A program made the translations under genes and the position numbers. The notes under the pieces were generated by a model. The model made no database searches, had not been told where the DNA came from, and saw only the letters and a list, made by a program, of their open reading frames with translations. A stretch of 6,090 bases of DNA from Chitinophagaceae bacterium (lineage in GTDB: Bacteria; Bacteroidota; Bacteroidia; Chitinophagales; Chitinophagaceae), in NCBI GenBank assembly GCA_003132765.1, contig PKYU01000445.1:2692-8781 (forward strand), given 5' to 3'. Shown here piece by piece: positions 1-5,821 of this stretch. Position 1 is the first letter of the stretch. Each line of letters opens with the position of its first letter.

Positions 1-758
1 TCCGCAAATGTCCAGTCCATATCGCCCATGGTTCCTTCGCTAACTATTACGCCATTTACTATGCATTTCATATCAAGGTTGAATCCCTTTCCAATATGGT
101 TTTCTTTTGGGGGTAAAATATACTCACCAAGCTCATCTGGAGTTACCAACATCGGTCCCAAAACCGTAGCAAAATCCTTCCCTTTTGCAGGGCCAAGACT
201 CAGTTTCATTTCTTCCATTTGCATCTCCCTGGCGCTGATATCATTCATGATCATATATCCGCCAATATATTCATCTGCATCCTCAGCTCTGATATTTTTA
301 CCCGGTTTACAAATAACTATAGCTATTTCCATTTCAAAATCGAGCTTACGTAATTGATCTGGCATGCAGACTATCTCTCCGGGACCCTGTATAGCATTAT
401 GGTTAGTAAAATAAAATACGGGGAACTGATCATATTCTGGTATCATTTCAAGGCCCCTGTTTCGCCTCGCAGAAGCAGCATGTTGCCTGAAAGCATAGGC
501 ATCTCTGCAACTGGTAGGATTTGGTACAGGCGCCAATATTTCAACTGAATCAAAAGGTGTGCCTGTGAATTTTCTGTTACCTTCAAGCAGTGACCGGTTT
601 AGGGTATGGGCAATAGGGTAAATATCTTCCCAATAATTTAGAAACATTGCCATAGAAACCGGCAAATCGGGATGCAACCTGTCCAAATCGTATAAAAGTC
701 CATCTACGAGAAAAGCCAACTGTGCATGATCCTCTTTTAGGTAAGAAACTAATTTCAT
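1..758 (-). CDS. Fumarylacetoacetate hydrolase (FAH) family protein, 3' end outside window
   Basis: Reading leftward from the ATG at 756-758, the frame stays open for 252 codons to the window edge, so the C-terminus is missing. An in-frame TAA lies directly before this ATG, which fixes it as the first possible start. Residues 1-75 look like the small FAH N-terminal domain; the catalytic beta fold begins near 80. Motifs match the active site of mammalian FAH: D86-x-Y88-x-x-R-Q-H93 (FAH D126, Y128, H133), E142 and E144 in LDFEMEIAIVI (FAH E199, E201), D173 and Q180 in NDISAREMQ (FAH D233, Q240), and K194 in GPAKGKDF (FAH K253). The residue at FAH Tyr244 is Met184. Family members use Mg2+ or Ca2+ to hydrolyse C-C bonds of acylpyruvates or diketo acids, or to hydrate or decarboxylate related compounds. 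The His93 position favours a hydrolase, but the substrate cannot be read from sequence. The protein is probably cytosolic. It is divergent from the hydroxylase gene. Confidence 0.93.
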   Translation of the reverse strand, partial: MKLVSYLKEDHAQLAFLVDGLLYDLDRLHPDLPVSMAMFLNYWEDIYPIAHTLNRSLLEGNRKFTGTPFDSVEILAPVPNPTSCRDAYAFRQHAASARRNRGLEMIPEYDQFPVFYFTNHNAIQGPGEIVCMPDQLRKLDFEMEIAIVICKPGKNIRAEDADEYIGGYMIMNDISAREMQMEEMKLSLGPAKGKDFATVLGPMLVTPDELGEYILPPKENHIGKGFNLDMKCIVNGVIVSEGTMGDMDWTFA

Positions 759-888
759 TTAGTTATTTTAAATAATAGCGCAAGGTAATTGATTTTTTAA
801 GAGGATTGGGCACTGTAATAGAGAGATATTTTTGGAAAAGAGTTCATAGATTAATAGATTTCGAATATTTTATTTTTCATATTTGTAT

Positions 889-896
889 TAAATTTG
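889..896 (+). promoter_or_regulatory. Candidate Bacteroidota -7 promoter box for the hydroxylase gene
   Basis: TAAATTTG is an exact match to the Bacteroidota -7 consensus TAnnTTTG. It ends 17 bases before the ATG at 914, so the predicted leader would be only about 10 bases. No convincing TTTG -33 element is seen about 19 bases upstream, and the region is very AT-rich, so a chance match is possible. If real, it lies inside the longer reading frame that begins with TTG at 806 and so supports the ATG at 914 as the true start. Confidence 0.45.
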
Positions 897-913
897 CATT
901 AAAATTTACCTGC

Positions 914-1600
914 ATGAAATTCGATAAAATTCATAATAAGGGACAGGCACAAATTTTTCAAAATAAATATCTTGAAGTTCTTACCAAAAGCCATCCGTTA
1001 ATAATTTGGGGAATTTATCTGCCATTCATAATCTATCTTCCGTATTATTCATATAAGCAACTTAGTTTTTCAGGATTTGCCATTGCTGCTATTTTTTTTG
1101 CCGGTATTTTTTTCTGGAGTCTTTTTGAATATTTTGCTCACCGATATATTTTTCATTGGGTAAGCGATAATCCTCGTGCTAACAGGTTTGCTTATATAAT
1201 GCATGGCAATCATCATGAGTTTCCAAGAGACCGTCAACGCTTGTTTATGCCTGCCATTCCAAGTGTCCTCTTGTCTACTGTTATTTTTGGAATTATGTAT
1301 TTATTAATGAGGGAAAATGCCTTTCTATTCTTTCCTGGTTTTATGCTCGGATACCTGCTTTATGCAAGTATGCATTATGCAATTCATGCATGGAAACCAC
1401 CCTTCAATTGGCTTAAGCCACTATGGCGTCAACATCATTTGCACCATTACAAAAATGAAGAAAAAGGATTTGGAGTAAGTTCATCAATATGGGATAAAGT
1501 ATTCGGTACTGAATTTGACTTAAAAAAAGAAAAAGAAGACAAAAATGAAATTGAAAAACTGAAGTTTAAACGCAAAGACCTTCAGGAGACTTTGCATTAA
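914..1600 (+). CDS. Fatty acid hydroxylase / sterol desaturase superfamily protein (fatty acid 2-hydroxylase-like)
   Basis: This is a 228-residue integral membrane protein with the histidine clusters of non-heme di-iron membrane hydroxylases: HRYIFH (76-81), HGNHH (97-101), HYAIH (154-158) and HHLHHY (174-179). The tail of the last motif, roughly YKNEEKGFGVSSSIWDKVFGT, resembles yeast Scs7/FA2H, enzymes that 2-hydroxylate the fatty acyl chain of ceramides. Hydrophobic segments lie near residues 28-45, 52-74, 115-132 and 137-153, with the His clusters on the cytoplasmic side by family precedent. The C-terminus (about 204-228) is strongly charged. No cytochrome b5 domain is present, unlike eukaryotic homologues, so electrons must come from a separate donor. 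The frame opens upstream to a TTG at 806, but those 36 extra residues do not look like the family and the -7 box at 889 lies inside them; ATG 914 gives the expected MKFDKIHNKGQAQIF-type start. A role in alpha-hydroxylating sphingolipid or other lipid acyl chains is inferred; carotenoid hydroxylation is less likely. Confidence 0.9.
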   Translation: MKFDKIHNKGQAQIFQNKYLEVLTKSHPLIIWGIYLPFIIYLPYYSYKQLSFSGFAIAAIFFAGIFFWSLFEYFAHRYIFHWVSDNPRANRFAYIMHGNHHEFPRDRQRLFMPAIPSVLLSTVIFGIMYLLMRENAFLFFPGFMLGYLLYASMHYAIHAWKPPFNWLKPLWRQHHLHHYKNEEKGFGVSSSIWDKVFGTEFDLKKEKEDKNEIEKLKFKRKDLQETLH

Positions 1601-1645
1601 GTTCTGGTAATTCTTTCTCTTTGATCAATAGAAATTTCTGAAAAT

Positions 1646-1969
1646 CTACCAATTTTCATCTGCCGGCGGCTTTTTCCTTTTGGAGAATTCTTTTTTAGTA
1701 GCAATTTTTTGCAATTGCCTGTCAATTATAAGATCTGCTATGATTTTTGCGGATTCAATATCTGTATTTTGTTTCAGAAGATTTTTTAATTTATTCTCAT
1801 TTACGTCAATTCTATACAGCAGTTGCACAAGGGCTTGAAAATCATTGTTTATTAACTCATTTATTAAAAAAATAAGGCGATTCCTTATTTCTTCTTTAGG
1901 TGTTTCTTTGATTGAATTTGCTGTCTCAACAATATTTTCCAGGAGTGTTAATTTGTTATCTGATTGCAT
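1646..1969 (-). CDS. Conserved hypothetical protein, 107 residues, all-helical
   Basis: A small soluble protein without signal peptide or membrane segment. The sequence is predicted almost entirely helical, with a conserved-looking core at residues 42-90 (NDFQALVQLLYRIDVNE, then IIADLIIDRQLQKI). It ends in a basic then acidic tail, KRKKPPADENW. I recall similar short proteins with the LLYRIDVNE-type segment in Bacteroidota but know no function. The ATG at 1967-1969 begins 44 bases after the stop of the DUF2400 gene, so it is probably the last gene of the leftward cluster. It converges with the hydroxylase gene, leaving 45 bases between their stops; no intrinsic terminator is evident on either strand there. 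No catalytic motif is visible. A regulatory or scaffolding role would be a guess. Confidence 0.8.
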   Translation of the reverse strand: MQSDNKLTLLENIVETANSIKETPKEEIRNRLIFLINELINNDFQALVQLLYRIDVNENKLKNLLKQNTDIESAKIIADLIIDRQLQKIATKKEFSKRKKPPADENW

Positions 1970-2013
1970 TGCCCGATAAAGTTATCGAACTACTTCATTA
2001 AAACGGAATTTCA

Positions 2014-2805
2014 TCAATATTTTTCCATTACTCCCAGGCTAAATAAGGCAAAATCATATTTTACAGGATCATCCTTATCAAATTTTCGTAGCGCTTCAGT
2101 TAATTCTATTGCTGCTTGCCAGTCTAACTGTTTTCTTCTTAACAAATTAAAATGTTTGGCAACCCTGGCAACATGAACATCGACAGGGCAGATCAACTCT
2201 GAAGGTTTAATTTTTTTCCAGAGGCCAAAATCTACGCCCTTACCATCATTACGAACCATCCACCTCAGGAAGAGGTTCAACCTTTTACAGGTAGAATTTT
2301 TTTTTGGTGAGGCAATGTGTTTTTTAGTTCTTCCAGGCACATCTTCAAGAGAAAAAAAATATTCATGAAAGTAATTCAAAGCTTGCTCAATTCTATTACC
2401 TGCAAGAGGCATTAGTTCAGCTTTGAAAAAGGCTTCTTCCAAAGACCCATATTTTGAATAATGTGTTTTAAGGAATGAAATAAAATACAAAAGATCTGTA
2501 TCGTTAAAAGTGCGGTGACAAAATTTTTCTAATCTCTTCAGATTTGCGTCGGTATGATTCATACAAAAATCATACGGTGCATTGTCCATTAATTGAAGAA
2601 GTTGCTTACTCTTATTGATAATGGTTTTTCTGGATCCCCAGGAGAAAATAGCCGCAAAAAATCCTGCAATTTCTATATCCTTTTTTTGTGAAAATGAATG
2701 AGGAATACTAACCGGATCTTCTTTTATGAAAGAGAGATCATTAAAATATTCAACTTTTTGATCAAGAAACTTTTTTAAATCATGATGTGAATTATTTTTT
2801 TTCAT
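2014..2805 (-). CDS. TIGR02757 / DUF2400 family protein
   Basis: The 263-residue length and the motif order match the DUF2400 (TIGR02757) family of Bacteroidota, spirochaetes and some epsilonproteobacteria. Visible blocks are PHSFSQKKDIEIAGFFAAIFSWG (about 35-57, with RKTIINKS following), a basic stretch with CKRLNLFLRWMVR then KGVDFGLW (173-196), PVDVHVARVAKHF (207-219) and the near-terminal DPVKYDFALFSLGV (246-259). The PVDVHVARVA block followed by the Asp-rich end recalls the C-terminal half of helix-hairpin-helix DNA glycosylases, where an Asp sits in a similar place, so a nucleic-acid-related role is an inference. No experimental function is known to me. There is no signal peptide. The gene starts at ATG 2803-2805, 41 bases after the stop of the cystathionine enzyme gene, and is followed 44 bases later by the 107-residue protein. 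Co-transcription with both is likely. Confidence 0.93.
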   Translation of the reverse strand: MKKNNSHHDLKKFLDQKVEYFNDLSFIKEDPVSIPHSFSQKKDIEIAGFFAAIFSWGSRKTIINKSKQLLQLMDNAPYDFCMNHTDANLKRLEKFCHRTFNDTDLLYFISFLKTHYSKYGSLEEAFFKAELMPLAGNRIEQALNYFHEYFFSLEDVPGRTKKHIASPKKNSTCKRLNLFLRWMVRNDGKGVDFGLWKKIKPSELICPVDVHVARVAKHFNLLRRKQLDWQAAIELTEALRKFDKDDPVKYDFALFSLGVMEKY

Positions 2806-2846
2806 CCTGTATCTTCAATTACTCATCCACTAAATAATCCAATAAT

Positions 2847-3986
2847 TCACCCGATTGCCTGGTCAAGATCCGCAATTAAATCATCTGCATCTTCTATTCC
2901 CACACTCAATCTCATTAAGGAATCTACGAGCCCGTTCTTTATTCTTTCTTCTCTCGGAATACTTGCATGCGTCATGGAAGCGGGATGCCCAATGAGACTT
3001 TCTACTCCTCCGAGACTTTCTGCAAGTGAGAATAGTTTGGTAGATGAAAGCACTTTGTTTGCCGCTTCAATCCGGTCATCTTTCAGGGTAAAACTCATCA
3101 TACCTCCAAAACCACGCATTTGTTTTTTTGCAACTAAGTGATTTGGATGGTCTTCAAAACCGCACCAAAAGACTTTATCAACTTTGCCGTTATTCCTAAG
3201 CCATTTAGCGATTTTTTCACCGTTTTGGCAATGACGTTCCATACGAACATGCAATGTCTTCAATCCCCTTAAAACCAAAAAGCAATCCTGGGGACCGGGT
3301 ACAGCCCCACAACTATTTTGAATGAAAGAAAGCTTTTCATTGAGAGATGCGTCCTTCAAAATGAGGCATCCATGAACAACATCACTATGCCCGCCAAGGT
3401 ATTTGGTTGCTGAATGCAAAACTATATCGGCTCCCCTATCTAATGGATTTTGCAGATAAGGAGAAGCAAATGTGTTATCTACACAAAGCAAAATATTGCT
3501 CTTTTTCGTTATAGATGCCACTGCTTCAATATCTGTTATATTCATCATTGGATTAGTAGGCGTTTCTGTCCAGATGAGTCTTGTATTTTTATTTATATAC
3601 TTAGATATTCCATTGGCATCCTGCATATTTATAAAATGAAATTTGAGGCCATATTTCTGAAAAACCTTTGTAAATATCCTGTAGGTGCCACCATACATAT
3701 CATTTGCCGCGATTACTTCATCGCCCGGGTTTAATAATTTGATTACCGCAACAGTAGCGGCCAAACCACTGGAAAAACAAAGACCATATTTCCCATTTTC
3801 AATTGCTGCCAAGGCATTTTGGAGAGCATTCCTCGTCGGATTTTGCGTCCTTGCATATTCATAGCCCTTATGTTTTCCCGGACTTTCCTGGACGTATGTG
3901 GAGGTTTGATAAATGGGTGTCATGATGGCTCCCGTAGAAGGATCCGGTTCGATGCCTGCGTGAATTAATTTAGTTGCTAACTTCAA
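2847..3986 (-). CDS. metB: Cystathionine gamma-synthase / gamma-lyase family PLP enzyme, TTG start
   Basis: A full-length (379-residue) cytosolic fold-type I PLP enzyme of the Cys/Met metabolism family. The PLP lysine is K195 in SATKYLGGHSD. D170 in VDNTFASP binds the pyridine nitrogen, Y98 in DMYGGTYR stacks on the ring, Y44 and R46 in YEYARTQNP reach the neighbouring subunit's phosphate, and R359 in MRLSVGIED should bind the substrate carboxylate. SLGGVESL (324-331) is shared by MetB and gamma-lyases. The enzyme probably makes cystathionine from an activated homoserine and cysteine (methionine synthesis) or cleaves cystathionine to cysteine; sequence alone does not separate these. The start is TTG at 3984-3986: it gives the canonical MK-x-AT-K-x-IH N-terminus, and the 21 upstream in-frame codons back to a stop contain no ATG or GTG, while the next Met is residue 22. 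It lies 55 bases after the DUF2911 stop. Confidence 0.95.
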   Translation of the reverse strand: MKLATKLIHAGIEPDPSTGAIMTPIYQTSTYVQESPGKHKGYEYARTQNPTRNALQNALAAIENGKYGLCFSSGLAATVAVIKLLNPGDEVIAANDMYGGTYRIFTKVFQKYGLKFHFINMQDANGISKYINKNTRLIWTETPTNPMMNITDIEAVASITKKSNILLCVDNTFASPYLQNPLDRGADIVLHSATKYLGGHSDVVHGCLILKDASLNEKLSFIQNSCGAVPGPQDCFLVLRGLKTLHVRMERHCQNGEKIAKWLRNNGKVDKVFWCGFEDHPNHLVAKKQMRGFGGMMSFTLKDDRIEAANKVLSSTKLFSLAESLGGVESLIGHPASMTHASIPREERIKNGLVDSLMRLSVGIEDADDLIADLDQAIG

Positions 3987-4041
3987 TTTATTATAGTTTA
4001 ATAATGCAGTGAGATGAACCTGTTTGTCAGAAAGATTGATA

Positions 4042-4605
4042 TTAAAGAACTATCGGTAATGAAACTTTAACATCTTCCCAATACATATCCATATTTGCTC
4101 CTTCAATGGTTTTAGTAAAAACAATCGTCATAGCCTGCGTTATTTCATTTTTCTTTACGGGTAAATCCATTCGCACTGCGTCTTTGGTAGAATCATACCT
4201 GAAACTACCCCATGTATCTGTGTCCTTATTAATTATGAGTGTCCACTTATCAGGATAAGGAATTGCATAGAGCGTGTAACGGCCTTTCTTAATTTTTTTC
4301 CCGTTAACTTTTACATCGTTAAAAAAATCTATCTCTGTAGCCTCGTTTGCACCTAACCTCCAAACATTTCCATAAGGTTGCAAATCACCAAAAATTTTAC
4401 GACTGTTTATTTGTGGCCTGCTGTAAACAACACGCATTACCAATGGTTCAGTAGCCTTTCCCTGAATTTTCAAAATTGGATAGTTATCAGGATAATAACT
4501 CATGTCCATAGGTGATTTATCAAGGGGAGGAAGCGAAGAATCGGTCAACTGTGCTACCGCCTGAAAACTTAACATTATCAAAAGAACGGAAATATATTTT
4601 TTCAT
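4042..4605 (-). CDS. DUF2911 domain protein, exported
   Basis: A 187-residue protein starting MKKYISVLLIML, with a signal peptide and a likely signal peptidase I site after AVA (residues 16-18), so it should be periplasmic or cell-envelope located. There is no lipobox Cys. The mature part shows the DUF2911 signature: SRPQINSRKIFGDLQPYG (62-79), VWRLGANEATEIDF (81-94), KIKKGRYTLYAIP (104-116) and W121-TLIIN-K, then the closing W-x-D-V-x-V strand. DUF2911 proteins are small beta-rich proteins common in Bacteroidota and of unknown biochemical function. The frame extends six codons upstream to a TTG at 4623, but that start is unlikely: a perfect -7 box overlaps it, and the ATG at 4605 gives a standard signal peptide. 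It lies 30 bases downstream of the AcpH-like gene and 55 bases upstream of the cystathionine enzyme. Confidence 0.92.
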   Translation of the reverse strand: MKKYISVLLIMLSFQAVAQLTDSSLPPLDKSPMDMSYYPDNYPILKIQGKATEPLVMRVVYSRPQINSRKIFGDLQPYGNVWRLGANEATEIDFFNDVKVNGKKIKKGRYTLYAIPYPDKWTLIINKDTDTWGSFRYDSTKDAVRMDLPVKKNEITQAMTIVFTKTIEGANMDMYWEDVKVSLPIVL

Positions 4606-4620
4606 GATTTTTTTGATTTG

Positions 4621-4628
4621 CAAATATA
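4621..4628 (-). promoter_or_regulatory. Candidate internal -7 promoter box before the DUF2911 gene
   Basis: On the minus strand this reads TATATTTG, an exact TAnnTTTG match. It ends 15 bases before the ATG at 4605 and begins 7 bases after the stop of the AcpH-like gene. No clear -33 TTTG is visible. The spacing to the start codon is almost the same as for the box at 889-896. If active, it lets the DUF2911 gene and the genes after it be expressed independently of the AcpH-like gene, with a leader of about 10 bases. Confidence 0.45.
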
Positions 4629-4635
4629 AAAGGAT

Positions 4636-5232
4636 TTAGTCACCTAAGAGTTTGCTCATATTATTTAAAGAAAACTGCTTAAGCTCAGGAAAAAATTCTG
4701 CATAACAATTATTTAATTCTATATAATTCTTATTAAAAATTTCAAAAGCAATATCAGATTCCTTCAGATAAAGAGATCTTGAAACCATCCCATAGAAACT
4801 TCTTTGAATCCCTTGTTTAAACTGATAATTATACAACCAGTCCTGGGCTTTCATATAGGTAAACATTTTTTGGAAAGGGATAGGCAGCAAAGTGATATTC
4901 ATTTCAAGCTGCTGATATGTTTCTATTGTAAAGTTTTTTAAGTTACGATATTGCGCAAATTGAATAGCATCAAGAGAAAGAAAATGATCATATACAACAT
5001 CTATAAAGGCCCCTGAATATAGGCGATACTGAGGCCTGAAAAAATTTTTAGCCTTAGCGGTAACAGGATGCCTGTCTGTATATTCATCTATTAAACGATG
5101 GAGACGAATTCCTTTCTGGATTGTTTCAGGGTAGCTGTATTGAGTTTTACCTTTTACAAAATCGCTAATGACATTTCCTGCAAGGATATCCCTGTTATTA
5201 AAAGAAAGAAAGGCATGTGCGAGGTAATTCAT
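4636..5232 (-). CDS. acpH: Acyl carrier protein phosphodiesterase-like protein (AcpH, DUF479 family)
   Basis: A 198-residue protein, close to the 193 residues of E. coli AcpH, which removes 4'-phosphopantetheine from holo-ACP to give apo-ACP. Family motifs are in order: N-terminal MNYLAHAFLSF with H6, AGNVISDFVKG with D24 (19-28), GIRLHRLIDEYTDRHP with H45, D49 and D53 (41-56), and DVVYDHFL with D78, D82 and H83 (78-85). These His and Asp residues form the HD-like metal site expected for the hydrolase. W132 and the SFYGMVSR segment (145-152) also fit the family. Two ATGs lie upstream at 5250 and 5247, adding MMVFLN; ATG 5232 is preferred because the family starts M-N-[FY]-L-A-H. There is no signal peptide, so it is cytosolic. 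It is the first gene of the leftward cluster and is divergent from the small ORF at 5378. Whether the Bacteroidota proteins act on ACP is unproven here. Confidence 0.9.
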   Translation of the reverse strand: MNYLAHAFLSFNNRDILAGNVISDFVKGKTQYSYPETIQKGIRLHRLIDEYTDRHPVTAKAKNFFRPQYRLYSGAFIDVVYDHFLSLDAIQFAQYRNLKNFTIETYQQLEMNITLLPIPFQKMFTYMKAQDWLYNYQFKQGIQRSFYGMVSRSLYLKESDIAFEIFNKNYIELNNCYAEFFPELKQFSLNNMSKLLGD

Positions 5233-5273
5233 ATTCAAAAATACCATCATTCCGTGTTAAGGCCTGGTTATAA

Positions 5274-5281
5274 TAAAGATA
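5274..5281 (-). promoter_or_regulatory. Weak candidate -7 box upstream of the AcpH-like gene
   Basis: The minus strand reads TATCTTTA, seven of eight positions of TAnnTTTG with the final G replaced by A. It ends 41 bases before the ATG at 5232 and 23 before the alternative ATG at 5250, a plausible distance for a promoter of the five-gene cluster. No -33 element is recognisable, so it could be chance in AT-rich DNA. Confidence 0.22.
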
Positions 5282-5377
5282 CTCTCATGCCGCTCCTAAT
5301 TTTCCATTTTATTTCACGCAAAAAAATGAGTAAATTACAATAGAAAAATATTCATCTTTTTATTAAATTTAACTATC

Positions 5378-5620
5378 ATGGATAATAAAGAAATTACAAA
5401 CCTGTCAATGGGAAGCAATGAATTGGGAAAGGAATCAAGCGAAACTAACCGTACTGCCAATATTTTAGCTGGTAGAAATACCCAGCTCCATGTTGCTGCT
5501 ATGGGTCACAAAAAAAAGAAAGAAGAAAAAGAAGAGAAAAATGTGAATGATGACGAAAAAGTTATAAAGAATCAGGATAGTAAGGAAGAGTTCTTACAAT
5601 CGAATGAAACTGACGAATGA
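5378..5620 (+). CDS. Small charged protein of unknown function, 80 residues
   Basis: I do not recognise this protein. It begins MDNKEITNLSMGSNELG, has its only mildly hydrophobic stretch near residues 28-43 (NILAGRNTQLHVAAMG), and from residue 44 onward is almost entirely Lys, Glu, Asp, Asn and Gln, so it is probably disordered. There is no signal peptide, membrane segment or Cys. Evidence that it is real: an ATG start, a position between two divergent or unrelated genes with no other candidate on either strand, and an intrinsic terminator 27 bases after the stop. Evidence for caution: the Lys/Glu-rich half comes from a purine-rich tract that stays open easily. No promoter match is convincing; a TAAATTTA at 5364-5371 is too close to the ATG to serve as a -7 box. 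Confidence 0.6.
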   Translation: MDNKEITNLSMGSNELGKESSETNRTANILAGRNTQLHVAAMGHKKKKEEKEEKNVNDDEKVIKNQDSKEEFLQSNETDE

Positions 5621-5646
5621 TATTTTCCTCATTATTCATTTTTGGT

Positions 5647-5671
5647 GCAGGTCCTAAACCTGTTTTTTTTT
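5647..5671 (+). terminator. Intrinsic (rho-independent) terminator after the small ORF
   Basis: A GCAGGT arm (5647-5652), a five-base CCTAA loop and an ACCTGT arm (5658-5663) form a short hairpin: five Watson-Crick pairs plus a G-T pair. It is followed directly by a run of T to 5671, then by more T-rich sequence. Its place, 27 bases after the stop at 5620 and about 150 bases before the epimerase gene, indicates that the small ORF is a separate transcription unit. Confidence 0.72.
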
Positions 5672-5821
5672 ATTTTTGTATGAATTGTTTCCTTATTTTC
5701 TTACTTATTCCATAAGATTCATCAATTAAATTCTAAGAAAAGTAATTGGGTAAATATTTACTGAGATCGAAATGAAACTTTTTTAATCACAAACTGAAAA
5801 CTTTCCGCCTACATATAATTT
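5672..5821. other. AT-rich intergenic region with no recognised gene
   Basis: This stretch between the terminator and the epimerase start holds no convincing ORF or RNA structure. It should contain the epimerase promoter, but no TAnnTTTG match is seen. A TATAAT at 5814-5819 lies two bases before the ATG and cannot be a normal -10 element for it. Confidence 0.5.

Noticed and set aside
28..357. Plus-strand open frame of 109 codons
   Set aside because: It is antisense to the FAH-family gene, whose active-site motifs run through the same bases.
780..787. TACCTTGC on the minus strand as a -7 box for the FAH-family gene
   Set aside because: It lacks the conserved final TG of TAnnTTTG and has no -33 element.
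806..913. N-terminal extension of the hydroxylase from a TTG at 806
   Set aside because: The 36 extra residues do not resemble the family N-terminus and a perfect -7 promoter box lies within them; ATG 914 is the better start.
1621..1639. Short palindromes TTGATCAA and AGAAATTTCT between the convergent genes
   Set aside because: They are short, loopless dyads in AT-rich DNA, with no T-run or known operator match to support a function.
1661..1676. GC-rich GCCGGCGGC followed by T's near the end of the convergent genes, possible terminator for the hydroxylase
   Set aside because: The stem would have only about three pairs, and the bases are explained as codons for Lys-Pro-Pro-Ala in the 107-residue protein on the minus strand.
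3450..3734. Plus-strand open frame of 94 codons
   Set aside because: It lies entirely antisense to the conserved cystathionine enzyme and its translation resembles no protein family; it is a shadow frame.
5510..5518. A-run with an A AAA AAG heptamer in the frame used by dnaX-type -1 frameshifting
   Set aside because: It follows naturally from consecutive Lys codons, there is no obvious stimulatory stem-loop after it, and the -1 frame reaches a stop after about ten codons.
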